From NCBI GenBank assembly GCA_015657535.1, contig JADHZB010001652.1, forward strand, positions 95,680 to 159,679: a stretch of DNA of 64,000 bases, written 5' to 3'. This stretch comes from Nephromyces sp. MM_2019 (lineage: Eukaryota; Apicomplexa; Aconoidasida; Nephromycida). The notes below the pieces were generated by a model. It did not search any database. It had not been told where the DNA came from and worked only from the letters and a program-made list of their open reading frames with translations. Shown piece by piece: positions 13,582-24,379 of this stretch. Position 1 is the stretch's first letter; each line of letters begins with the position of its first letter. Position numbers and translations under genes: made by a program.

Positions 13582-16398
13582 ACAGAAGATGCTTCTGATT
13601 TGATGGACTACAAGTTCTTCACGCCTAAAGAGAGAACTACTATGGACTGGAAAGAACTTGAGCACTTCACAAGCCTGCTGGAATCAGTGATCACTGAGTT
13701 CACCGTTGAATGTACTTTACTGCAAAAAATTACACAGCAAAATGGGCTCTCAGGCCCCTAAACCACATTAACTAAGGATAGGCAGTCGAATGATCCCGTA
13801 TTCCTAGGACCAAGGAAGCGCAATATCCTCTGCCAGTCGCAGAGTTACTTCGCAGGAGATTATCACGAAAGTGCCAGTGACACCGCCATGACTTTATCAG
13901 CTAATTCAGGTGTACTCAACTTCACCGCTGCCTATGATTATTTAACCCATACTCTTTATCCAGAGGCAGAAAAAAGTACCGGTAACGGAGGTGCGACGGC
14001 AGAAAAAAACAATATTTTTGCAGTACAATCGGGCACGCCGGTGTCTCCAGCATATCGTCTGAGACCTTACGGTGCATCCGCCGATAGTCAGACTGTAAGT
14101 GGTACGACAGCGTCTACTGGATATGCAGGAAAATTTGGAGAGCGCCCTAAATTACTCGGGACAACATGTGGCTTCCCTGAAGCCCCCCTGAGTTACAGTG
14201 ATACCCCAGCAGGTAGCTATTACTACTTGTGCAAAAGCCAATTTCCTCAATCTACATCAACGACTAATGCGACCCAGCGAGAAAGCTTGAAATCCCCATC
14301 CTTTTATGGATTCCAAAATAATCCTCTTCAATCGTCCAACATTGTTTACAATTCATTTGAAGCAGCTACTTCTGCAGACGTAGGGAGATATGTATTAACC
14401 GTAGAAAATCTATTTCCTTCTTCCCAACCTTCACTGCAGTATGAGACCTCAAAAATCATTGGGAGTATCACTCTGGATGATATGTCGAAAAATTCTAGTG
14501 TAACTAAAGAAAATGGGGCAGAAAGTTCAGAAGGGGCCTATAGGCCAATATCCTACCGCAGTCGGGAAGCACTTGAAGCTTATCCTGGCTATGAGCGAAG
14601 TAACTATAATTCCTGTCGACTGATGCAGCCATACGATCCTATGAGAGCACCTTCAGCTGCTGGGGAGATATTGAAAGTTCGAAAAGTTCAGAAACATACT
14701 AGCGTAGGTAGTGTTGGCCCTGTTTCTTCAGAGAGCGTCGAAAGCCGTCTGCAAAACCAAGCGCAATCAAACCAAAAAAAATTTATGGGGGTAAAAATGT
14801 CGGTGAATGGCTATAAGCCAGCTAAACGAAACGTTGCAGCTGTACAAGCAAGCACAGTAAAAAAGCCGTCCGGGAGGGCCGATAGAATCATTCTGGAAAG
14901 TGAGCGACTTATAGCATCTGGAGAAGCTCTGACAACAAATGTAGCGCAGCCGCTGAGAAGCAAGCCTCATCAGGAATGCGGTGACAGGGAAGTGAGCGAA
15001 CAAGATGCAAATGCGATGATGACTAAAGGGAAATCAACTTTAGGTTCTTACAAAATCTTCGTTGACAGCCTCTTCTCATCTTGTAATCTAATTTGTGAGA
15101 AGGAGGAGAAGTGCAGCCCTATGGAGCCCGTAAAGAAGATAAACAACTCAGCAGGACCAGATAGACACACTAATTTTAATGAGACAAGTGAGTTAAAGCC
15201 CGAAGACATATGTAAAAATAAGAATGGTAGCTCCTGCGATGGCCTTCAGATTAGTTAGCGGTTACCTCTACTAGACAAGATGCCCTCGGTTCATGAGAAC
15301 CATCGAAAAATAGATATAGAGATATGCACACCTAATTTTAGTGATTGTTTTGCACATCTGCAACGTGAGCAAACATAAGAAAAACAGATCGAACTCCTCG
15401 AAGACTAAAGGCATCTGGATTAGGGTCTGAGATAAAAATATAGCTGCTTCAAGGTGAAGGTCATCGTTTTAAGCTGGCTTACATTCTTTCCAACTTAATC
15501 CCAAGTCAATTCAACACGCATTTAGTACAAAATCCCGTTCCTTCTTATGAGATTTAAACTGGCGGTGGAAATTTTCCCTATGACAAACCTAGAAATACCG
15601 TAGATAGGAATAAGCGTACATAGAGAATCATGGGCTGAAATTCCAATCCTAAAACCATATAAAAAAGTGAAGGTTCCATAATTTTTGTAGTGCTGGTAGC
15701 TATCAAGCTTTCGAATAAATTCTTTAATACAACTTAAAGCGCAGGAAGAATAGGAATACAGTGCTAGCAATGATATTTTCATCTGGATACTCAAGGGCGA
15801 AGTGGTTATGAGCGCCTTGAGCAATATTTTATGACAAGAAGATTGCTGTAGGACATCATCTTTATAAAAAAAGAGATGCATCAGAGAGCCTAGAATGTGG
15901 CACAGCCGAGCGAAGTAGATGCAGAAAAGTCGCAGTCCTTAAAAATTATGGGGGAGCCTACATTCCTGAATATTGTTTATTTCAGCGTTTTATCCCACCA
16001 AGTATATTAAATAATAGTAGGTTAAAATTGTGTGCCAAGTGCCAAACAGTAATCTAGCTACTCCAATTGGCTAAAAAAATGGCATGTAGTCGCTTTAGCA
16101 ATAGTCTCATAATAACGAAATATTCTTACTATCCACCAATCCTGCTAAATGTTGCATATTCATCTCAGATGGAGGTCATGATTCATCTTACCTCCGTGGA
16201 TCTGAAACCCTACATGAGGCGTATGATGACCCTCAAAGAGCTTTTCCTCCTGAAGTAATTTCAAGGCAGGGAAAGGATATCAGAGATCACAATCAAATAC
16301 CAGCAGAAAAAATTAGTTCGCCGAACCAAGCGGAGGTTAAAAGCATGCCACTATCATGTGAAAATCAGGAAATGTTTCAACGCTATTTTTATGGATGA
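13582..16398 (+). CDS. Ser/Thr/Tyr-rich protein of unknown function, 5' end unresolved
   Basis: I do not recognise this protein. The main exon is open from 13762 to a strong donor (ACAA|GTGAGT) after 15187. The last exon is 16169-16398 (acceptor CATCTCAG, stop TGA). Phase 1 matches on both sides and the junction codon is AAT. The main exon is rich in Ser, Thr, Tyr and Pro with no visible domain; the last exon is hydrophilic. Immediately upstream and in the same frame, 13582-13758 encodes another protein-like stretch containing FFTPKERTTMDWKEL, cut off by a TAA at 13759-13761. Either a short intron removes the stop (for example donor TCA|GTGATC near 13685 and acceptor near 13776), or the two belong to different transcripts, or the gene is broken. 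ATG 13888 is a fallback start. Earlier exons may lie in the preceding interval. Confidence 0.6.
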
Positions 16399-16654
16399 TG
16401 CTGCTTTTGGAATCAAAATGGCGAGCAAGGGTCACGTGATTTAGACATCAGTATAGGCTTTTGCATTAACTTTTTCAGGGCATTATAGCAAGATTATAGA
16501 TATCTCACATATTTTTCAGCAGAAAAAGTGCTTAATTCGTTCACTAGATGCCTGAATGTGCTTCGGATACCTATAGCTTTATGTTTAATTCTGATCCATA
16601 ATCCACGAACAGAATCATTTAGCTAATTTCGGAGGATGTAAATTGCGAGAAAAC

Positions 16655-18811
16655 ATGAGCAGCAGCATGAACATTTTCGATCGTAAAGCTTCTTATGGCA
16701 TAAAGCAGTAAGTTTAGTAGGAAGAAGGAGACTCATCTCTGGCTTGTCCATAAAAGAGATTCAGAAAAAAATAGCGGATCAGCAAATACATAGGCTATCA
16801 TCATGCATCCGACCCTCAAAGAAAAACTCCCCATTCACAGGAATATTTGTTCATTGTATGCTAACAATTGGACACCATCAAAAGAAAATTTACTACGTAC
16901 AAAATATATTGTAAGTGTTAAGGAAGCTTTGTCATATCAATGTTATACTACCAGCACCATCTATAAGCAAACTAGCTCCCTAATTATAGAAAACGTAACA
17001 GCGTCTGTGTAGTAAGACTTCTAGCTAATGTTGCAATACTAAGTTTAAAGCAGAAGTGATGTTTTGATGAAGGGGAGTTGGGTAAACCTGCTAGATACTA
17101 AGTTTCATTGAATGTCTATTAGCTGAATAGTTTCAGTCTTTAAATGCTGGAGCACACATACAGAACCTCGAGTACCCGGGAATGTGCATATTTATCGTGT
17201 GCAGCATGGTATTATTCTCTAGAGCATTACGCAATCACGAAACATTGATGCGGGACATGCACAGCATTCCACTAAGAAATGAGCGGTACCCGAAAAATGA
17301 CAGTAGATCCATAACAACGCAATTCAATTTCCCGAAATAAACCGAGCAATATCACACATCAAATTAAAAATCAGTTTGGAAAAATTCCTTTCAGAGCATA
17401 CACCTTGAAGCAAATTTACCTAGCGGCGTACACAACCTGAGTCATTGTTGTAATGTGCTAGTAGATCGAGGTGGCGCTTCCGATACCAGGTAACGAAGCC
17501 TTCTAATTGAAGTTAGCGTATGTATTTATGCAAGCTTTATATTCTTTTTATCAGAAAAACTTTAGTGTTACAAAAAATAGTGCCACTATTTCGGTACTCA
17601 TTCTTTGAAGCATTCCTATCCCAGGCGCAAAAAGGATTATGCTTATATAAAATATGAGGATTATATAGCAAAGCCTTCGTTTTCGCCTAAAAAAAAGTTG
17701 ATTTCTATGAAGACTAAATTTTGACTCTTTCTAGGAAGCGTCAAATAAACTTTCCCCTTGCTAAAGATATTTCAGCACTGTATCCAGCTCAAAAGTTAAA
17801 TCAGATGAACGAAATTAGTTCAATGTATGATGCGCCCTTTAAAGGCGCTTATTCTTTGTAGTAGAACTACTGAAAAAGTGTTTCGCATTATTTTTTTCCT
17901 TTGGTAAAGTGGTGTAGTACGCATAGCTTCAAGCAAGAGATGCAGCAGGCTTATAGAATTGCATAAGGCTTGAGAAAATGAAATGGATATATAACTTCGG
18001 CAATCAAAGGATAAGTACATAATCTTGCTCAACCTCATTCTGCGTGAAAAAATTTCGCAGGGAAAGCAGGATTCGTATGTCAAGCGCATGTAGACTAAGT
18101 CCCTTCATGGAGGGCTCTTCTATAGCCCCCCAAGGGCCTCTGGAAACCTCTGGTGATGCAGAAATCCCGTCTACGGGAGAAAATTCGGAAAATTTCCCCA
18201 AAAATGGCTTTGCAAGGACTTTAAGCTCATTTAACGGTGAAGAATTGAAAAAAGAGCTCGAAGCGGCGCAGTATGATCTTTTCTCAAAAAGGCTTGAAAC
18301 AGCACGATTGCTCGAGGCAGTGGCAGAAAAAGATTTTAGCATTGCTCATCTGGGAAATCAATTAAGAATAAGAGCTGCGGAGGCGCGCAAGATCAAAGAA
18401 GAAACTGACAAGCTTTTCAATAAGCAACAAGCTATAGTGAGTAGGTACAAGATAGACATAGAAATCGCTGCACAGCAGCAACAGAAGATTAAGGAGGAGA
18501 TGAAAAGAAGAGACTTAGAAATACTCGAGCTCAAAGCCAGTAATGCAAGATTAGGAGCGGTGGCGAGGAAGCAAGAAAGCAGAATTAAAGCTTTAATAGA
18601 GAAATTAGGTGAAACAAAGCTTGAAATAGCAAGGGTGATAGACAACACGCTAGATAAAGAAAATGAAATAAGTGAAATAAAAAGCCAGCTACTCGAGTAC
18701 AAGCGTAATGAGGAAAGAATATACTTAGGGCGCATGCTGCGGAACCAGCATTGCACCATAGATACATTGCTATCTTTAGAAGGTGAAATTTGTAAGTGCA
18801 ACGAAGTGTAA
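16655..18811 (+). CDS. Two-exon coiled-coil protein, 267 residues
   Basis: Exon 1 is 16655-16707 (ATG, 17 codons plus two bases, donor CA|GTAAGT). Exon 2 is 18061-18811 (acceptor TTTCGCAG, stop TAA). Both are phase 2 and make a CAG codon at the junction. The first 75 or so residues are Ser/Pro/Gly-rich. From about residue 78 to 240 the protein is a long heptad-patterned helix rich in Glu, Lys, Ala and Leu (for example ELKKELEAAQYDLF, KIKEEMKRRDLEILELKA), ending in a short Cys-containing tail. It is therefore probably a dimerising structural or scaffold protein. No enzyme motif, signal peptide or membrane segment is seen, and the family is not recognised. The 1.35-kb intron holds only short spurious frames. 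If exon 1 is wrong, ATG 18080 would be the start. Confidence 0.72.
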
Positions 18812-21480
18812 AAAAGGTGCAAATAAAATTAATCGAAAATAATGGGTAATAGAAGAAAGGAGATTGCCCTCTAAACAGCGCATCGATGACGGATACACGG
18901 CAGTGCGAAGAAACAATTTTCTCCTACTAATTTTTTTTCAATCATATACTTTGCTCTGTTACTTTCTCCGTTTTAAAATTAGCGGCAGCTACAGTTTTAA
19001 ACAATATTCAGAACCTGAAGGGGTCTCAGCACCAATAACTGCGTATCCAGAGCATCGCAGGGCTAGTAGCCTGGTATTGCACTTCGATTAATGCTTTAAG
19101 TGCACAAATTGTTGTTGAATAGCCATTTATTGTGGCATATGACTAAGCCCATAACGGGGCCAAATTTGAGTGAGGTCAGAGCTAAAAATTTGAAAGATAT
19201 TATTATAATGTCATGGAAATAAAACTAATATTACTTCTCGCAAAATGAGAAAAACAGCATAACTCATTCAGCAAAAGCAAAGCGCAATGGCCTCAAAAGT
19301 GCATCAAACATTCGCAAAACCGCCAGTTGTTCCTAAACTAGGAACTCAGTAAATTTTCCTAGTATTAAGGTTATATAGCTCTCATTGTCATGAACATTCT
19401 TTTAGATAATATAAAGTAGGTATAGCAATTTTTGGCGCTTTATTTTCGCGAGCGAATACACTTTTCTGAATAATGATACACTTAAATCCTGCAATTGGGA
19501 GTACACACCCTTTAGTTCACATGTATAGGCAAATAGTAGACAAGCCAAGCATACGCTTAAAAACCACCAGCCTACATCATTCTAAAGCGATTCCCACACT
19601 AAATCCTAGAAGGAAACAAGCTGAAGTGCTTTCCACGATTAAGCGTTTTTGTATCCTTTATAAGATAATTTCTCAAAACGATATATTCATATGGACTGAC
19701 GACTTTTGCAACATGGAAGTACTTGAACATATTCAACTCCTTATTTGCCTCAAAAATTTTGCATGCTGGAGTCAGCTTCGTAATATCTCAGCTTGCAATA
19801 TTTATTTCGAAAATACAAAACAGCGCAACACTTATTAATAAAGTTGTTCGTGATAATTCTGTCTGTTTCAAAAAAATACACATAATTAAAAGAAGTTTCA
19901 AGTGCATTGTATGCATCTCAAGCAGGCTGATAAGCAAATGCGCATCGCTCTTGCTTCAGCGCAGGACATGAAATCATCATATATAAGCTTAACATATTAA
20001 AAGATATATGCAGAAAGCTAAGCATTGTACATGAGTACCAGAAAGCTCTCAATGATGGCAATGTATAGATCATAGTCTTTTCAAGCATACTAAGCTCAGC
20101 TCCTATTGAATGAAAAGAACTTGTGAAAAGTATGAAATATTATGCATAATATGGCTTTTCATAGCTGCAGCAGCCAGTCACATAAAAAAGCAATTTTATT
20201 CGTTATTAATGCTTCGTGTAGTGGTAGAAGCATCTGAGTATCCCTTGCTGCTGTGTGCCATGCCTGAGACCAGGTGAATTTCATATATATTAAACGAAGT
20301 AAGGCATAAACTTTGAGTAGTAAGGGCGACTTTGGGCAGCCCTGCTGACTTCTATTCATAGGTTAAACCATGCCAACCGATACAGTAAAATGAGTTTAGG
20401 ACACACTTCAAGCCACATTCATTAAATCAATGCAGCTGAGTTAATCATGCCTTAAAAATATACCAAATTTCCCTCAAGAACAAAAAATTAGAGGCTATAG
20501 TGGAAAACTATGATCACCATTAAAACAGACACACAGCCTGCTATCACAAGTATTATTAAAATCAGTTAATACTCAAGTATCTAGCTGCAGTTATTTTACC
20601 GAAATTATTTTAGTAAGATATAAGCAAAAGCAATTTGGGGAAAATGTGCCTAATTTTAATAGAAATGTGAGCTACAAGGCTACGCAAAACATCATTACAA
20701 GCACGCACATCAAATTATTCAGATAGTCGTGCCAGTGCAAATTGGGCGCAAAATTTCTAGGCACTAAGCGTTAGTACAGTAAAAGGAATATCCTAGCAAC
20801 AAAAATTAAAAGACTTAATTTCGCGGCTAGAAATATGCTGATAATAATTCAAAAATTGGCGAAAAATATTTTCCATAGCGAGGCAATTGCAGCTGCACTA
20901 GAAACTGAGTCAAACTAGCAGCCATGCCTTGAATTGGAAGAAGTTACATTGAGCTTGTAAGAATGATCATCAAAGCAGAAAAATGCGATATACCAAGGCA
21001 TAATAAGGTAAAAATTTTCTTAAAAAGCAATAGCCTAATTGCATCTCTCTTAAAAATTTTTTAAATAGCTAAGGACCTTGGCAAAAATGAAGCTAAGTTC
21101 TTTCTTTAAGTAAATCAGTACTTCTACAGCACGTGAACACACACACGCATGCACACATAGATAGACGAGGCGTGATAGGGCAGAGTTTCATGGGAAGAAG
21201 ATGATGATATCTTGAGTTTTATTATCTGTGCAATAAACAAGTTCTTTTCTGCCCATATTTGCTCCACACCATGCATTTCAGAAGTTATCTCCCTTTTTAT
21301 TCATGCTTCCCCCATATGAAGGATGGGCATGTAAAATCAACGCAGTTTTATCATTCCCTTCTTTAAATCCAGCCCCCAACCCCCGGTTCATCAAGATACC
21401 TTTTTTGAAATTAAGTTATGAATCAACAGTATTAATTATCGCAGGCTAATTATTAGAAAAATACTTTTTTCTATGAAATT
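18812..21480. other. Interval between convergent genes, with possible small ORFs
   Basis: The upstream gene ends on the plus strand and the next gene ends here from the minus strand, so this is a tail-to-tail gap. Two open stretches look somewhat protein-like: 19473-19838 (+, ATG start, 121 codons) and 20159-20359 (-, 66 codons, no family). Neither has supporting splice sites that I could link. A short CA tract lies at 21138-21160, just beyond the stop of the minus-strand gene. Otherwise the plus strand is A-rich without structure. Confidence 0.45.
19473..19838 (+). CDS. Possible small protein, 121 residues, unrecognised
   Basis: This is an uninterrupted frame from ATG to TAA in an A-rich stretch where stop codons should be frequent, so its length is mildly unusual. 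The product is basic at the N-terminus (LNPRRKQAE) and Cys/Ile/Phe-rich at the C-terminus. It has no recognised domain, signal peptide or clear membrane helix. No neighbouring exon was found. A chance open frame is a real alternative. Confidence 0.25.
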   Translation: MIHLNPAIGSTHPLVHMYRQIVDKPSIRLKTTSLHHSKAIPTLNPRRKQAEVLSTIKRFCILYKIISQNDIFIWTDDFCNMEVLEHIQLLICLKNFACWSQLRNISACNIYFENTKQRNTY

Positions 21481-23612
21481 TCACTTAAATTTAAATTTGT
21501 GGCAATTTCGTTGCCCACTCTGGCCTTCCTCGAGATTTGCCTGCGCTCTTGGAAACCCAGCTTGGTTTCCACTCAGGTCCAAGCCACTGCCATTTACCTG
21601 ATTTTCCCTGTAGCTGCATCACATGATCAAATTATTTTAGTATGCAGATAAAATGGAAAAGAGGAATATACTTTAGTACAGAATCCAACACACATAAATG
21701 ATAAAAACGCTCGGCACACGCCATATTCCAACATTCTTAGAAGAGGGTGAAACCGGAAAGCAAAAAAAGCAGTGCAGCTGAGGCCAAAGAGTACATTAAT
21801 ACCTTGTAATATCATACTTTCGAGAATAAAAAAATTCTTCACAAGACACAAAATCAGGGTTAAGAATAAGTACAGAATAATAGAAACAAAACCCATTTTT
21901 TCAAAGTATTCTTAAGATCTTGATCTACCCGGGGTGCTGACCTTCATGAAGATAACCGCAGAAACGTAAAGAAAGATAATATTTCAACCACCACGACTGG
22001 TTCATGCTTTGAAAATAGGATTTATAAGTTTATTAGCTTAATTTAACAAAATTATTTTTTCATTATTCCACCACTTCAAGATGCAGAGAAAAGCAATACT
22101 CGCGAAAAATTCTGTTCAAACTATAACATTTTCATGGCTTCTGCTTACCATCCTTGGTTTACCACCACGCCGATTCCTTGGGGGGATGAAGTTTACTTTT
22201 CTAGATTCATCACCATATAGCTGCAAGAGAATTTTTATTCAAGTAGCGACTTTAAGTCTTGAAAAAATATGATTTACACTACACTTAAACACATTGAAAA
22301 AGCATCATAATAGCTAATTACACAAGAAGCAGTCCCAAGCTCAGCATTTCATAAATAACGAAGATGCGGCAAGGCAAAGAAAAAGCGATTTTTACTGTAT
22401 TATCCTAATAAAAAAACTAAAAACATAGAAGACTACAATGAAGCAGCCATCGTAACAAAAAGAAAAAGAATTGATTTTCGATCGGTTTGCGGCTGCTGAA
22501 AACCGTACAGGAGTAAGAAAAAAAAATAATCCGTTAGCTGGCCGTTAGCTACATGACTATGGCAGATAACCCTAAAAAAATAATGCATTTTCTCCAATTT
22601 ATTGAATACATAGAATGAAACATCATTTAGAGCTGAAATCCATGGCAGTTGGTGCACTTTTTACAGGATTTTCTTACCCTGAAACTCGTGTGAAAGTGAT
22701 GCATTTGAGCGATAAAAGGTCTAACCAATTTTCAAATCAAGAACAAATCTATTTTTCATTTTGAAAGACAAAACAAAAAAGTACAAGTAAGCAGATCGAA
22801 GCTACTGTAGAGACTCTCTGGAATCTTTTGCCTTTGAAGATTGAAGTAGCTTTGCGTACGATGCGAAATTATGTCTTTTTTTAGAGCTAAAGAGGTGGTT
22901 TGCGAGACACATACAGAAACATTAGATATTAAGCCACTGGAGGGCCAAGCAAAAAATGAAGCTAGTGATATAGCATTGTTTTAAACGGTGTTTTCCAACA
23001 GAATGAAGCAAATATCCAGTTTAAGCAAAAAAATACCAGCCTAATAGTGAATTGATGCCAGCAAAATACAGCAAACCATAGAAATTCATTGCATCGAAAC
23101 TATCTTGAGAGTATTCAAAGTTAGCAAGACTCTCAAATAAACCATGCTCCCAAGCCAGAGATTGATTAGATAATCAAAGAAAACCATAGCTCATCGATTA
23201 TATTTTTTGATACCTGAGAGTCCAGCTGAGCTAAGAAGTTCAGCACCGTAAGACTACCTTCTCCTGGAAGATATGTTAAAAATTCATAAAGAGAAGCTGA
23301 ATAACTATCAAAATCATGCAACATACGTTTGCATAGAGTAGCTACCTCACGCAATACATTGCAGTCCAAAAGGCCCTTAACTTCATAATCTACGCTGTCC
23401 TCGAGTTATGGTCAAAACATAACCCCAAAAGCAAATATTAAGGCGATAGTGGATAGTGGCATAAAAATTGGGGTCAAAAAATGGGATAAAAAATTGATAA
23501 AATTGGAGAAATATAATACAGTTAGTGTACGTACATGAGAGAAATAGATAGCGACGCTCAATGGAGTGGTGCTATACGAAGAGCCTACGGAATTTGGCTG
23601 CATAATATTCAT
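21481..23612 (-). CDS. Nine-exon protein of unknown function, 308 residues
   Basis: Exons on the minus strand: 23612-23535, 23399-23214, 23146-23037, 22936-22785, 22656-22553, 22220-22149, 21836-21803, 21735-21672 and 21607-21481. Every junction keeps phase (0,0,2,1,0,0,1,2), and the total of 927 bases ends in TGA. The start ATG follows an in-frame TGA. The N-terminal half is helical (for example LREVATLCKRMLHDF, LYEFLTYLPGEG). The middle carries a basic Pro/Arg/Gly patch (FIPPRNRRGGKPRM) resembling an RNA- or DNA-contacting loop. The tail is hydrophilic and Gln/Asn-rich. I do not recognise the family. Two introns are short (about 67 and 135 bases). The 34-base and 64-base exons are the least certain links. 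The last exon is also open in a second frame with a Trp-rich reading. Confidence 0.62.
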
Positions 23613-23633
23613 GCTGAACTTCCGCTTTCAGGA

Positions 23634-23741
23634 GAGGGATACCCACGTACACATGCAGAAATGAAACTTCTAGAAGAAACTCAAGTTGAGGGATACTCAC
23701 ACACACACGCACAAAAAAACCTTTGGAAGGAACTCGAAACC
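23634..23741. repeat. Two imperfect 54-bp direct repeats
   Basis: The word GAGGGATAC recurs at 23634 and 23688, each followed by an AC-rich segment and then an AGAAACTC or AGGAACTC-like segment. The period is a multiple of three. The plus-strand reading keeps a pattern EGYxxTHAxxxLxxE in both copies. The repeat sits just upstream of the divergent start codon at 23612, so it may lie in that gene's promoter region. Confidence 0.6.
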
Positions 23742-24220
23742 CACACACAGAGAGGAAAAAATATTTAGAGTTTCAGTAAAATCGCATCACCGCAAGTTTG
23801 ACGTAAAGACAAAGCTTCAACTATGCTGCAGTGAAGCTCGTGAAGAATGCAACCTTTAAAAGTTGATCTTTTCTTCACTAAAAAATTCATAATCTAGCAA
23901 GCTGCTTAATCCTTTAAAATGCAAAATTTGTAATCTTTTGCTCAAATTAAACATTGCAGGTTTTTTAGAAATATAGCCAAGAAGGTTAAAGGAAACAAAA
24001 TAAGATTATTTTTCTTACATTCTGCAGAAATAGATAAATCATCTCAGGAAAAAAGTGAAGAAAAGTATCAGCCAGCTGTGCACACCTTAGGCAAACAATA
24101 TTTCTACGAGATGCCTAGCAGATTTCAAAAACTATAATGCCCCGAAACTGCTACATAAATGAAAGCCGAGCTCCTATCAGTATTAATTCGCTTAAACTAT
24201 ATATATGATAACATGCTTTC

Positions 24221-24315
24221 CAGATTCCATCACGCACACAGACATATAAGCCACCACCTCATCACTCACACACACACACAAATATACCACCACCTCATCA
24301 CGCACACGGCAACCA
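24221..24315. repeat. CA-rich direct repeat, about 36-bp period
   Basis: CCACCACCTCATCAC occurs at 24251 and again at 24287, separated by a pure CA run, with further CACACA on both sides. It lies immediately 3' of the thioredoxin-fold gene and reads TG-rich on that gene's sense strand. Confidence 0.65.
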
Positions 24316-24379
24316 TAAAGCGCCACATGAAGCCATCTTCATCGAAAAGATAGAAATCCAGCCCCTTCTTAGCATACTA

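Larger units (their letters stand above)
23613..24379. other. Spacer upstream of the nine-exon gene, with direct repeats
   Basis: This short interval separates the start of the nine-exon gene from the stop of the next minus-strand gene. It holds an imperfect 54-bp direct repeat and a 36-bp CA-rich repeat, listed separately. Nothing else is visible. Confidence 0.55.

Noticed and set aside
15522..15881. 119-codon minus-strand frame
   Set aside because: It falls inside the intron 15188-16168 of a plus-strand gene and reads as Ser/Leu/Ile-rich text without domain or start context.
16067..16258. 63-codon plus-strand frame
   Set aside because: It overlaps the exon 16169-16398 in a different frame; the phase-matched reading continues longer and joins the upstream exon.
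18358..18822. 154-codon minus-strand frame, Ser/Leu/Cys-rich
   Set aside because: It is the antisense shadow of the coiled-coil exon, whose plus-strand reading has heptads and consistent splice sites.
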